Shown: piece by piece, positions 1-11,490 of the stretch
Numbering within the stretch: position 1 is the stretch's first letter
How the letters are laid out: each line of letters begins with the position of its first letter
Notes under the pieces: model-generated
Told to the model about the DNA's origin: nothing
Seen by the model: the letters and a program-made list of their open reading frames with translations, nothing else
The model's database searches: none
Translations under genes and position numbers: made by a program
Assembly (NCBI GenBank): GCA_916613615.1
Contig: OU744726.1
Span: 58,358,987 to 58,422,986, forward strand
Origin: Steromphala cineraria
Taxonomy: Eukaryota > Mollusca > Gastropoda > Trochida > Trochidae
Length of the DNA stretch: 64,000 nucleotides
Direction of reading: 5' to 3'

Positions 1-858
1 CTGAAATTAAATAATGTGAATACAATTTGTCAAAAACGTCACAGAAAATAAAGCTATGCATTTACTATACAAGCGTTTAAATATTGACATGTCTATAGAA
101 TGTAAACTTTACTTATTTGACTGAACTATCTGCCCTATTTTCCTGTATGGAGTGAAATATGGGGGTTGAAAATGTGAAAGCACTTAAAAGGATACATACG
201 GATTTTATTAGATATATTTTGAATTTAAGACGAAGCACACCGACATACATGCTATATCGTGAAACTGGTAGATCACCACTCGTTGATAAAATCAAATTGC
301 GAATGTTATGTTTCTGGTCTAGAATAATATCAGGGAAATGTAATTCTACGTTAACAGCATTGTACCAAATATCACTGACAAACTTCGTTAAATATAACAA
401 TAAGAATAAATGGTTGACTTGTATCAAAACGACGTTAGATAATATTGGTATGTCCAATATATGGCAATCTCAAAATATAGTCTCATTTCCTTGGTTTAAA
501 ATTGCTGTTAAACTTTGAATTTCAGACCAATCCCTTCAATTTATTTTCAATTGTATATCATTATCTTCTAATGGGCTTACTTATGAATGGAACCAAGGAA
601 CCAAGCTCTGTAATACTTTAGTCAAATTTAGAACCGCCAATCACAAATTACCAATTGAAACAGGCCGCCGGGAAAACACTAACTCAAAAGAAAGATTTGT
701 CCATCATGTCCCTCCCAAATCGGAGATGAATTTCATTACCTATTCCATTGTATCAAATTTAACAGCTACAGAAGAACTTATTTAAATAATTATTTTGTAA
801 ACAACCCTAATTACCACAAAATGTCAGTTTTATTTGAAACTCACAATGTATTACAATT
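1..858 (+). pseudogene. CR1/jockey-like LINE, decayed reverse-transcriptase C-terminal region
   Basis: Remnant of a non-LTR retrotransposon ORF2, running in from the window edge. Pieces in shifting frames read like the region after the RT domain of CR1-type LINEs: around 49-155 a KAMHLLYKRL / FLYGVKYG stretch, then an open piece 159-518 with RRSTPTYMLYRETGRSPL, then FRTANHKLPIETGR near 630-670. After a frameshift, 695-745 gives a Cys-x2-Cys ... GDEFHYLFHC knuckle typical of these proteins, ending in YHKMSVLFE. Several stops and frameshifts make it non-functional. The element is interrupted by a SINE at 866-1179 and its tail resumes at 1187. The clade (CR1 versus L2 or jockey) is inferred from memory of family motifs. 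Confidence 0.8.
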
Positions 859-865
859 ACGAAAT

Positions 866-1179
866 CTATGTGAGATTATGTGGGGTTTATCGCCGCTTTC
901 AAGAGTATTTCACTTTTATCGCGGCTGCTAGTATTATTGCAGGGAGAAAGCCCGCAACACCATTGTGGCTATACATTGCGGTGAAACCTGCGAGCATCGG
1001 CTGGAACTAGCAACCATGGGTGGTACTGCACTGAAATTCAGTGAAGCATTGCACCCAAACCTGACTGCGTGTAGAACAGTTCTCTACTGAAGACAAAGTT
1101 GCCGAGCCCCTGGCGGGATTCGAACCACGGACCTCCTGATCTGAAGCCGAACGCGCTAACCACTGCGCTATACCGCCCC
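866..1179 (-). mobile_element. tRNA-derived SINE inserted in the LINE
   Basis: Read on the minus strand, the element begins GGGGCGGTATAGCGCAGTGG, which contains a pol III A box, followed by a B box (GGTTCGAATCCC, near 1115-1130) and about 240 bp of body ending in AAACCCCACAT... near 880. It is flanked by a 7-bp target-site duplication, ACGAAAT at 859-865 and 1180-1186. A second, 5'-truncated copy lies at 54506-54791 on the plus strand. Joining the flanks restores the host LINE reading (LRN at the break), which confirms a nested insertion. Confidence 0.85.
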
Positions 1180-1186
1180 ACGAAAT

Positions 1187-1321
1187 GTAAATTTCTCTCT
1201 ATCATAATGTCTGCAATGTAACACAACTGGATTGTTTCAAACCATAGTCTCAAATATGATATATTTATGTAAACTACGCCCGTAATGTTTTGCATGTACT
1301 TGTAAACTTATGGTAATAGAG

Positions 1322-1352
<31 letters not shown>
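1187..1352 (+). repeat. 3' tail of the interrupted CR1-like LINE with (TGAT)n end
   Basis: Continuation of the LINE 3' region after the nested SINE. It ends in about seven TGAT/GATT repeats (1321-1352), the microsatellite-type 3' tail used by many CR1/L2-like elements. A similar tail ends at 11982. Confidence 0.7.
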
Positions 1353-1353
<1 letters not shown>

Positions 1354-1354
<1 letters not shown>

Positions 1355-1572
1355 AGAGATCAAATTATAAAGATTCACATCATGTCCATTCACTGCCGTT
1401 TTTGTGTGAACAACTCTTATTCATCTTCAGTAAGAAAACGGAATGGCAAGGCTAAACATCGCATCATATATTTGATTACCCACATTCATATAGATAAATT
1501 ATTTGCAATGTATTTTAATAAATGCTCTATTGACCGTCACTGTTTTACTGTTATATTTCATTTAAGCTAGTT
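1354..1572 (+). repeat. Partial copy of the GGGGCAGTAGCACG MITE family
   Basis: The stretch from ATAAAGATTCACAT through GTGTGAACAACTCTTATT and GTAAGAAAACGGAATGGC matches the middle and 3' part of the full MITE at 11491-11839. It starts right after the LINE's microsatellite tail, so the LINE may have inserted into this MITE. The 3' terminal repeat is lost. Confidence 0.6.
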
Positions 1573-1573
1573 A

Positions 1574-1762
1574 AAAAGGGCAATAGCACGTTTTTTTTAA
1601 ATTATATATTTCTAAGTTTTCGCTGATATGTGTACGTTAATGCTAAATGTTTCATTTTGTCAAAAATCGCATTCTGAACCAATTATCTATAGTCAGAGAT
1701 TAAATCATAAAGATTCACAAAACGTCCATTGGTTGGCGTTTTTGTGTGAACACCTCTTATTG
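1574..1762 (+). mobile_element. 5' half of a TTAA MITE (left terminal repeat present)
   Basis: Begins with a mutated left terminal repeat (AAAAGGGCAATAGCACG) and follows the 11491-11839 consensus through ATAAAGATTCACAAAACGTC to GTGTGAACACCTCTTATT. It stops abruptly at 1762. The complementary 3' half is found 2 kb away at 3788-3955. Confidence 0.65.
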
Positions 1763-3787
1763 CCTTCGGGTCCAGAGACCCCAAAGTTATGTAACAGTTG
1801 ATATTGAAAACTAATGGCAGAAGTTTCTCTTTATAATTCTCTTGGAAACTACAAAGAGAAGTTTCAGCCAATGATATTTGTTTTAAGCACGTCATTGTAT
1901 TTCGAACGACCAATGGAGAGAGCTGTAGCAAATTTATACTCACGTGACCATGTGGGTAGTACATGTACGAAATAATTGGCAAGCTTTAATATGGAAACAG
2001 ATTATTATAATAATGTTATGATGTAAAATATATATCGTATTTTTTCAATAATAAATGGGTGAGCGTTTACACCCTTAATAAATATAAATTTCACATAACG
2101 TATGCGAACTGTTTTGTAGTTATTCAGTGTATTTGTTTGCATTCCACATTCGGAAACAACATTCCACTTTTGTATCAACTAGGAATTCGGTTCCTTCAAT
2201 ACTTTTTCTATAACGAGAGAGCTGAATGTTCCGCCTTGTCATTGACTGATCGCTCATGCACTTAATAGTCTATAGTGCATCCCATTGCTTCACGGAAAAA
2301 AATGGTACTGAACAGGCCATTTTCAAGTTTCAAAACAGAACGTTATGGATGATTTATTTACGATTCTAGAATTCTTCCCGCAAAGTTCAAACGCGCCGCC
2401 CACCCTTTAATAACGAATAGTTTTTGAGTGACGTCACGAAACAATGGCGGGCCGATGACTCCAATAACAATTGACTATATATGACGTCTGACCCTGATCG
2501 AGGATTTTCAATTAGCGGCAGGATGTTATTTACAAAATACGTTTAAATTTGGAGTAGATATAACTTGAATGAGTAAATATCGACATACTAGTAAAGTAAT
2601 AAAGTAGCCCTAACCATCATGTGTTCTGCAATAAAGTAATTTTGCCCTGAATTATTATAATGTTAAACCATTTGGCCTCCGGCCTCATGCTTTAACTATA
2701 GCCTACCTCCGAGCAAAGAAAATGAGACAATTATAGATTTACCGTATTTATTCAATTTAAATCATTTCATTTAAAACTACAAGATATACATGATATGTTC
2801 GGAACGCGAGGAAGTCATTAGTCAATGTAAATTTGGTTTTCAGCCAGTTGCATAACAAAAACATTTCCACTTTGTTTAATATTTGTGTTCAGCAACCTTT
2901 CACATTAAAACCAAGAGCCTTTTCTTAAGTAAATAAACCCCGTCGATAATCGGTTTTTATTTTTTCAATTTTTCTGCCACCATTTTGGACAATAAAAAAT
3001 TAAAGACTCCGACTTGCACAGTAAACCCCCTGCAACTCGAAATCTCGCACAAAGTTGGTTAAAAGATACCTCAAAATATTCCCCTTAATTCCAATAATTT
3101 CTTATCTCATACATGTAGTTATTAGTACACTTTGTACATAGTAATACATCTCGTTACCCAGAAAGTTTACTAGCGCAACAATATCTGTATCTTTTAATTA
3201 ATCACTGGCTCTTGTATTAAACTCACCATCAGCTATCTTTTAAAGCAATATAAACATAAATTTGAATGACCGTTTCAATGTTTAAAAATATATATCTTAT
3301 TTGAGATAGGAGACGTATATATCATTGGTGGACTTAAAGCGGAATGAACGAGATGTATTACTATGTACAAAGTGAACTGATAACTATCAAAACACAGAGC
3401 AAATAATATGCGTCGCCGTCCTCCCTAACCTAAATCTCCTGGTTCAATTTAGTGATGAATAACCGGGTGCCCCAAAGCTTGCCTTTTTAAAGGGTGGGCT
3501 CCCAGCTGACAGACAGGCAGCTGACAGACGCATTAAACCAACAACATTTACAGTTCAGTGCACAACTTGGTTACTTCTTGTTACCTTTTCATTGTAATGG
3601 ACTAGTCCAAATAAAAGACAAAAGACAAAAGAGTGAATTTGAAAGTGAGTTTGTATATGAAAATTATCATGTAGCACATTTCACATTAATTTTTATTTAA
3701 TGTACATAGCACATTTCACATAATTATTATGTAGCACATTTCAGAATATATACATTCCAAATATAAGAAAGTCCGACGGCTTTTCTT
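1763..3787. other. About 2 kb splitting a MITE; no gene recognised
   Basis: Lies between the two halves of one MITE. Its ends are weakly inverted (GCCTTCGGGTCC at the left; the right end complements to GCCGTCGGAC), and CTTATT/CTTGTT flanks it, so it may be a non-autonomous DNA transposon. Short ORFs at 1683-1982 (minus), 2059-2265 and 3494-3700 show no family features. It contains a smaller MITE at 3118-3384. Confidence 0.35.
3118..3384. mobile_element. Short MITE with 38-bp terminal inverted repeats
   Basis: The left arm 3118-3155 (GTTATTAGTACACTTTGTAC...) is the inverse complement, with a few mismatches, of the right arm 3347-3384 (AACGAGATGTATTACTATGT...). The 267-bp unit has no coding capacity. 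The superfamily is not identifiable from this copy. Confidence 0.6.
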
Positions 3788-3955
3788 GTTTATCTACAGT
3801 AAGAAAACGGAATGGCAAGGCTAAACTTCACATTACATATTTGATTTATTCTCTTCGTTAAGTTTAAATACATTGTCTTTCGATTGGAACCATATTTCTA
3901 TTTTCCTGACATCACCTTATATTACCCCTTAAAACATGTTACTGCTCCTTTAAGA
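3788..3955 (+). mobile_element. 3' half of the split TTAA MITE (right terminal repeat present)
   Basis: Resumes at AGTAAGAAAACGGAATGGC, continues through TAAGTTTAAATACATTGTCT and CCTGACATCACCTTATATT, and ends in a decayed right terminal repeat (CATGTTACTGCTCCTTTAA). It fits directly onto the 3' side of 1574-1762 against the intact copy at 11491-11839. Confidence 0.65.
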
Positions 3956-4335
3956 TACGTTCTTCGTCACTACGGTCAAGAATGCAAGTGTGACTGTGGC
4001 GTAAATGTAGTTAATACGTGTGCGTGCAGGTCACCGTGATTTGCTGTCCCCACTGATTAGCCACTGATAAGAACTGGTTCATAATAGCTAGATAATTGTT
4101 GTTCTCTACTGGTTTACTTTTGTCTCGATGAGTGTATAAGAACTAAATTTTAAACGGGTCTCTGCCAACCTTTTTTTCATACTTTAATCCACTCTGCACT
4201 TAGTAAATAAAAACATATTTGTCAAAGGTTTGATCAGAATTGATTCGTTGTATAGATCATAGAGTTAACTTCAAAACACAAGAACAAGCATGTGCAAAAC
4301 AAGGCAAAATGTTTAAGATTAAGGTTAAGCTTAAG

Positions 4336-4660
4336 GTTATTGAACACAGTGGTGAAGTTGTTAGTTTGCTGGCCTCTCACGCCAGAGACCCGGGTTCGAA
4401 TCCCGGTGGAGACACCAAACATTTGTGAATTGGGTCTCATCCTATGTTGTGTCCCTGGGCAAGGCACTTTGTCCACATTGCACTCAGTCCACCAAGTTGT
4501 TAAAATGGGTACCTGAAAATTGCATGTACTGACCTACGTGGACGTGATTAGCGCTAAATAGCATCTGTGAAAGTACACTCCTTCAGGGTTATAATGTAGT
4601 GCTTTGAGCATATCTTAGGACGTGGAAAAGGCGCAATATAAGTATGCACATTATTATAAT
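4336..4660 (+). mobile_element. tRNA-derived SINE with conserved central domain
   Basis: The tRNA-like head contains the B box GGGTTCGAATCCC (about 4390-4403). Next comes a central block with GGGCAAGGCACTTTGTCC and an AAATGGGTACCTG motif, resembling the conserved cores shared by SINEs across invertebrates. The 3' part, GAGCATATC ... GACGTGG ... GCGCAATATAA near 4605-4645, matches the 3' end of the LINE at 5380-5830. A degenerate relative lies at 28510-28685. The exact SINE superfamily name is not certain. Confidence 0.75.
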
Positions 4661-5379
4661 TAAGGTTCAGTATGAACACGAAGCAACAAATACCCTACTT
4701 GATGCATGTTTAATTGCTTCAAACCAAATAATATCAAACAACCTTTAGGTAACGGCTTAGCGTCAAAAGGTTTGTATACTGTATGATAAAACGAGCACCC
4801 ACTAGAAAAGTTTCAATACAAAAACAATATTTCAATACTCATAAACATCTAGGGTTGTCTTTCCAATGAGACGGTAATTGGCACTCCCACATAGAAAACA
4901 TAATTCCAAGGTGAGCCCGATGATAAACTGTTGGCGGACCTATGAATATCGTCTGAGCCGTCCCACGTTACATGTACTACGTGCAATGGATTTTACAGCA
5001 AGCTAATGTAAACTGGACAAAGAAAGTGGAAATCCGACATGGTTAACATGATACTTACAGCAATTGCTGTCGGAAGTATTTCACTGCACATGCAATACTA
5101 AACTGAACCGGAAAACATAAGTTAGGGATACTGACAATGTTTTGATGATATTTCAATCAGGGGCTATGTTTTCAAAAATATGCAAAGGGAAACATGCTTT
5201 TCTTAGGTACTTAGTTTTACTTTACCCTGTCAATATATACATGAATATGTGCCAATGTTTGGTTATTGGACTATTTGTAGGTACATATACATGTAGGTAA
5301 AACCAGAAATGTTCTAATTAGGAAAGATCCGCTTCTTTCTATCTGATACTAGAATAGATGAGAGGAAAGATATATTTAA
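4661..5379. other. Spacer without recognised features
   Basis: AT-rich, with no open frame of note, no tRNA and no clear repeat end seen. Confidence 0.5.
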
Positions 5380-5870
5380 GTCTTAATATAATAAGGTTAT
5401 TTATATTGCGCTCAATCCACGTCATTGGGGGATATGCTCTGAGCACATAACATATATACAGCCCTTATGTACAAGAAGTAAGTAGCTCGTCAGCAGTTCA
5501 AAGGTATCTCTTAAAAAGATGGGTTTTAAGTCTCTTTTTGAACACTTGAAAGGACGGTGATGTTTTCAGATCTATCGGCAGTGAGTTCCAGAGTGTGGCA
5601 GCAGCACACTTGCAAGAGCTTGCACAAGATGTTTTAAGGTTGTGTTTAGGAACAATTAAGAGATTCTGTTGACTGGAGCGGAGACATCTAGATGCTACAT
5701 TCACGGTGATCAATTCCTGTAGATAAGCAGGGGCGATGTTGTTGAGGGATTGGTATACAAGAGAGAGCACGTTGAACTCAATCCGCTTGCGCTCAACAAA
5801 CAAAACGGGCAGCGACACATTTTCAGACAATTATCGGGTGTTGCTCGGCCAAGCATGATTTACAGTGTTG
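5380..5870 (-). pseudogene. L2/CR1-like LINE 3' end (end of RT protein plus 3' UTR)
   Basis: A 110-aa open piece at 5498-5830 reads RIEFNVLSLVYQSLNNIAPAY, then RCLRSSQQNLLIVP, CAAATLWNSLPIDLK and FKKRLKTHLFKRYL. This is the standard C-terminal end of L2/CR1-type reverse transcriptase proteins (the LWNSLP and LKTHLF motifs). Upstream RT is missing, so it is a 5'-truncated copy. The 3' UTR (5380-5497 on the minus strand) ends GAGCGCAATATAAATAACC and then TTATTATA, nearly identical to the tail of the SINE at 4336-4660. Confidence 0.8.
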
Positions 5871-7499
5871 GCTATTCAGCAAATATGACACCTTCTCTGA
5901 CAACAGCAATGTATTCTTTAAAATTGGCATAGCGGCATTATTTCATTGCTTAAAAATTTAGTATAAATTTGAAAGCTATCTAGCAAATAGCTTTATAAGA
6001 GCTTGTTGTTGATGTTTTTGCTGTGGTTGCTGATGCAATTTTACATGAAACAATTATGAGTGAAATATGTCTCCAAGTCCTCAAATTATTTTTTGCTTTT
6101 TTGTCTTTGGTTTCTTGACTTACGGATTATTCACCTTACGGAATCCGTAAGTCACTGATCGTATGAGATACCTATTTAAATCACGTCAAAAGATTTCAAC
6201 TAAAAATGCTAATTAACATGGACTTTTTAATTTTTTTAATGCATTTAGAACTTCAACATACTTAGAAACTTCATGCCGAGTTAACTCTTACACCTCTTAA
6301 CTGAGTAAAATAAATAAATAGAAAATAAAGTAAAATAAACTCAGAACCGATTTAGAGGTTGAACCTTATAATATTTCAAATTGTTAAAGGAATATTTAAA
6401 GTTACATTTCCAGAATCCATTAATTACCTTTAAAGCAATAGACCAAAATGTGTTCACAATCTAGTTAAAACTAACTGTAATGTTTATTTCAAATAAGTCA
6501 TACATTAAATTATTGATATTTATGCTCATAATGTGTAAAATGCAATATAAATCCTTACGACGCCCGATTCAAAGGGATCAGCCAGTTCTTTTTTCATTGG
6601 CTGACTTCCACGCATGCGTGACACGGACAGGTGGGTTAGTAGTTAGATGTAACGTGAGGACTTGGGGTGTATACAATACAGCTAGTTTTAACTAGATTGA
6701 ATAAGTCACTAAGAAACATGGAATGAGAATTGAAAGTGAATACGTATGTGTTATTGCAGACCAGCCTAATACTGCAAAGGCCCATTCGCCATTCTGCTCT
6801 CCGTTCTCTGTTCTATGGAATGACTCTTCCTTTTACAAAATATTTTTACTTATTTCCTTTTCATTATTTTTGTGTTGGTTTATCAGTTAGATAAAATGTA
6901 TCATAAAAATGATGATTTGACTCTTTATCCGAATACCCCCCTCCCTCCTCATACTGTCAATGAAGAAACCCATTAAGGTATGATATTTCCATGTCACCAT
7001 ACGACCGTTAGGAATGCCCCTAGAGGTTTTTTCATTGGCTTCTATTAAGGGAGAAATCTTGAGTTTGAACATTTTGCTGCTAGGGCAATCTGTCTTAACC
7101 CCGGGATCTTAGAACAAGCTTTTTTCAATGAACTGCCTCTATGGGAGAGAAAGGATCAATTCGGGTCGATTAATGATAGACTTGTAATAGATAGAAAACC
7201 TTGTACATGTCATGGTATAAGAACGGATTTAGATGTATGACCCCGTGAGCAAGATGGTAGACTATTTTGTCTTGAAGAACTTAAGATCAACATTTTTTTT
7301 TTTTACTTTTGAAGGTACAAATATATAAAAAAGGGCTGTTTAATCATACATCTTAAGTTTGGATATGAATAAAATACAATATATCCCTCCCGGTGCAATC
7401 TGTCCTTTTAACTTATTCCACATAAATGCAAAATTAGGCAGTAAATGAATGTATGAAATTGATTGACTCTTAACAAATAAATAAACATGCTAAAGTAAA
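5871..7499. other. Spacer without recognised genes
   Basis: No convincing coding region. A small imperfect palindrome (ACTTACGGATT/GGAATCCGTAAGT) sits at 6117-6152. The short ORFs at 6480-6695 and 6887-7072 show no family similarity. Confidence 0.45.
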
Positions 7500-8140
7500 G
7501 GGTAACGAATATTAGATTGTGAAATGTCACAGAAAGATTTGTTTTGTTTATTTGTTTGTGATTGCTCACAAATGTTACGTGGTATTGACTTAAAGTGACA
7601 CAGAGTATCTTTCTTAAAATATTATTTGGTTTTGATAAGCTACAAAATATCTAATATGCTGATTGAAGTTCATATCTCATCACTGGACTTGCAAATATAT
7701 CCATTTATGCATAATATCTCTAAAATGCTTGATTTTATGGAAAAATCAAGAAAACATCTCAAATACGTTATAATTCGAAATTATGCATCCAATTAATCTA
7801 CCTATTAGTTACAATACCTAATAAACACTATCGAATCGAATATATCTTCCTGTCAGCTTATGACAAGGTTTTAAAATTACGTTTGGCGAATTTGCGCGCG
7901 CCACTCGAGTCACATTGTCCGGTTTTCGATCAAAATCCCGACTTTGAATGGCCGTATTTTCGCTCTAATGTACTGATTGACCTTTAACTTGTTATTTTCA
8001 GTAAAAGTCAGTGGTTCCCGATGTAATAACATCGATTTCAAAATTTGACATATGTGATCCTATCAACATACTCTGTGTCTCTTTAAGATGGCTTCAGTTT
8101 AGAATTATTCATCATATCATTATTCATGCCTACAAATTGT
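7500..8140 (+). pseudogene. L1/Tx1-like LINE fragment interrupted by a MITE
   Basis: Joining 7500-7589 to 8087-8140 gives an open reading ending GIDLRWLQFRIIHHII, close to the (L)RWFQYRIxHRI motif that follows the RT domain in L1/Tx1-type LINE proteins. The reading frame is restored exactly when the TTAA-flanked insert 7590-8086 is removed. Only this short region is recognisable; the remainder is lost. Confidence 0.45.
7590..8086. mobile_element. TTAA-site MITE with TIR AGTGACACAGAGTAT
   Basis: TTAA followed by AGTGACACAGAGTAT at the left (7590-7608) is mirrored by ATACTCTGTGTCTCT followed by TTAA at the right (8068-8086). The 497-bp insert lacks coding capacity. TTAA duplication suggests piggyBac-type mobilisation. 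Its removal repairs the host LINE frame. Confidence 0.65.
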
Positions 8141-9767
8141 TAGCTAATCACGATAGAGATATCAGAATCACCCCTCTGTCCGTTTATAATAAAGAACTGG
8201 AAACCGTAAAGGGAATCAACAACCTAGCTCGTGAAACCTAATTGATCATCGTTAATGAGAGCGTCCAGACGGGGAAGGGGGATCACGTGACACGAACTTG
8301 GTACTGGCTGTCAGCTGTAAGCGGTTCGTAACAAAACAATTCTGTCCCTACCGAGCATTTAGGACTCTTGGATTCGGGTCGCAGACCCCCTTTCACACAC
8401 CTCTTTTTGTAACTTTACCTCGTATTCAAATTTTGAAAGAGACTAGAATAATGGTTAGAAACTTCGAAATTTATGTCAAGTTTACAATTTCATAGATATT
8501 GCTCAAAATAAAGAGATAGAACAACAATCCCATTAACTCATATATTATACTTGTCAAAGAAATTATTTTCAAAAACAGTCAAATCCTGATTATTCCAAAT
8601 ATCAACTTTATGCTGAGGCAGATTAAACGGTACAAACAACGTGCATCTATTTAGTGTTTGTGTGAAAATGATATATTGATTCATTCAGGTCAATATTACA
8701 TGCCATTAAGAAACTATTTAATATGTATAAACAGTACTCTTACCCTTGACAAAAAAATTCAATTTTTTCCTTTAAATTGTGGAAACAAACAAGTTGCCTT
8801 GATTATGATTAAAGTGTATGGATCACTTACTCTATTTCATGTTTCATGTTACCTATTTAGTATTTATGTTTTTCAACTTTTGTACTATGTCGTTTTATGC
8901 ATATTGTTATCATTGTTGTCAAACCGAATTTATATGTATGTAAAACGCGAAAAAAATATGAAATTTAGTAAACCAAGTCTTGTTGACGACATTGACCAAT
9001 GTTTCATGACGTCACTCAAAAGTTATACTTTATTGCGGTGTAAAGATCGACCCTTTGATCTTTAGGAAAATCACTCTAGACACTTACTCAAACAATTGGT
9101 ATGGAGTCTCTGAGGGTTGATTTTCATTTTAACTGGTAGATAGGAAATTACTTTAATTTGTTTAAAATGAAAAGGGTCTGAAATGTGCAAAATGATAATT
9201 CTTAACGAAATTTGAACTACCGGGGTCCAAAACGTTGGTTTGGACAAGAATCTACCCACAAATAAACAGGTGAAGTGAAGCTACTTTGCCATACGACTGG
9301 ACTTTAGGGTGGCATATTAGATATATATGCTATATGTGGGCTCTCGGGTTTTATTGAGGTAGTAAATAAGCTGCTTTGAGTGTATGTTCAAGTTACAGGT
9401 AAAATCGAGTTTCTTGAGTGTCGTGAACACGAGTGAAGAATGTGATTTTACAATGTAAGGTTATCAGAGAACTTTTTTTCAAATCGTATGTTTCAAATGG
9501 TCCCAAATGTGACGTCTTTCAGAAATAAAACCAATAACTTGTATTATTACCTACGAGGGCAATTATATCGAGGTTCATATTTTTCATATGTTGCCCTAGG
9601 GCAAAATATCAATTTTTCATTGTGACGTCACGTTATAAACAATGATTTGAATGTCACGGCTCACCTATGACGTCACAGTCTATACGGGTCGACGGCGGCT
9701 AGTCGGCCCATGCTGAGATGTAGTTTTTGAGTGTTTTCATTATTTTGGGACTTCGGTAATAAACAAA
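8141..9767. other. Spacer without recognised genes
   Basis: The 135-aa ORF at 8658-9065 is Leu/Tyr-rich and hydrophobic in the middle but matches no family known to me; chance or a decayed element is more likely than a gene. Two TGACGTCAC CRE-like sequences occur near 9622 and 9669. Confidence 0.4.
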
Positions 9768-9909
9768 ATATTATATTTGTGTCCATGACATACTATGTTT
9801 ACGACACTCGTGCCTAAATATCAGTATATCCCTCGCTTTCGCTCGGGAAATACAAATATTTAGGCACTCGTTTCGTAAACTTAGTATGTCATGGACACAC
9901 ATATAATAT
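9768..9909. repeat. Long hairpin (foldback) with GC-rich centre
   Basis: A left arm of about 54 bp (9768-9821, containing GTGTCCATGACATACTA) pairs with a right arm 9856-9909 (TAGTATGTCATGGACACAC). The loop contains CTCGCTTTCGCTCGG. Similar hairpins are at 17881-18018 and 56506-56670. It is non-coding. Confidence 0.75.
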
Positions 9910-11020
9910 CCTCTATTTATTTGAAATAATACTGCTCACGTTTCTTGAGTACGTCATATCTATTTATTTCAATTCATATGCAACCAAAAATGAGTAAAAC
10001 GTGTGTATAGCAAAGAGACAAGAAAAGTATTTGAGTAAAAAAACATTAACTGTTTATATAACTACGATTGTTAATAAAGTTTCAAATAGACTATAAATCT
10101 GAATTCAAATATTTGTTGACTCATATGAAAAGATATGAGAGCCCGTGGCGGGGAATATTTGTTGTGATTTGTCATACAAAATATTCTAGAAATCTGGAGA
10201 GAAACAGAATGAATACATCTGACTATCGAAGTTAAATAGATTAAAAAGAATGTATTGTTATAATGTGTTTTATCCTTAAAGTTCACATAACCACAAACAT
10301 ATTTCAATATTTTCTTTTGAATATAGAAAGTCTGATTATAATATTGTTATTGCTTTAAAGGTCGCTACTCAAATATGTGTAGTTTGGTAATTAAAGCCGT
10401 TTTTAAGGCCACTTTTGATGGGCCGCTTAGACCTATCTGACAACAAACAAGTGAATGCATGACTGGTCACAATGTTTTCCCCTCAGTTAGATAAATCATT
10501 TGACGACGTAACACTACCCAGCATTTGGTGTAAAAAAGATATCCACATCAATGGTAATTTAACAATTATTTAGGCGGTATTTCAGTTGAAATAATGACGC
10601 GTTACTCTGAATATTCTGTATATTACGTCACACCCGCGCGAGTTTTATGGCCCCTAACCCAGGTGGGTTTTTACAGCCGATAATTACGCTGTCTAAATGA
10701 AAGGCTAATTAAAGGCGTTTATTGGACAAATAAACAAAAAATTAAGAACATTTTTAAAAAAAAAATCTTTGAACGAAAACCGAGAAGTGGTGAGGTCGAG
10801 GTGAGTTGATGTTTAAGAAAGTTTTAGCTCCCAGATATATGTCGACACCGTTATCAATGTTTATAAGCCAGGGTCAGATTATTTCTGTTGCTCTGTAGAA
10901 TGCTTCTGTACAAGGATTATCAACTTATGAGATTTTACTTAGGAGAATAACCCTGTATGAAGTTTTCGTTTTGAAAGGAAGACCTGACAGCAGGGTCAAC
11001 ATTAAAGTTAGACCCTAAAT
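9910..11020. other. Spacer without recognised genes
   Basis: No coding or RNA gene evidence seen. Confidence 0.45.
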
Positions 11021-11454
11021 TTAAGGCACCACTCGAGCGGCTTTCATCCGCCATTTTGAAAGGTTAGCATTGCGAGAAAACAAATGTGCTGTAATATGCT
11101 TATTCATTAACAAAATTAAGTAATAACTACTTGATTTATAGAAGAGAAGCATATTTACAAATAATTCATAATAAAAGTTATCAGCTGCTATAGCATTTTG
11201 TCGTTGTAGTGCATTCCACGATCGTAGCTTCGATGATTGGCTTCATTTGACAATGTTTTTATTTTTTTAGTGATACACTTTATTTTTTGTCAAATTGTCA
11301 AATCTTTTACAACTAAAATGCTTATCTCACAAACATATACATGTATGAAATTAAGTGTGAAATTATCATGTAAAAATCATATATAATTGTAAACAGGAAA
11401 GTCTTCCTGAATTTCGATTCCACAAAAAATACCCCGCTCGAACGGTCCCTTTAA
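11021..11454. mobile_element. Probable TTAA MITE with diverged terminal repeats
   Basis: The left end TTAAGGCACCACTCGAGCGG and the right end (minus strand) TTAAAGGGACCGTTCGAGCGG are similar inverted ends, bounded by TTAA. No ORF is present. The assignment is weaker than for the neighbouring MITE at 11491. Confidence 0.4.
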
Positions 11455-11490
11455 AGACTTAAACCTTCAACGATTTAAGTTGTCTTCGCA

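Noticed and set aside
1115..1179. A functional tRNA gene on the minus strand.
   Set aside because: Good A and B boxes, but the sequence is the head of a SINE with target duplication and a second copy; acceptor stems do not pair well.
8658..9065. A 135-aa hydrophobic open frame.
   Set aside because: No recognisable signal peptide pattern, family or splice context; composition explains the length.
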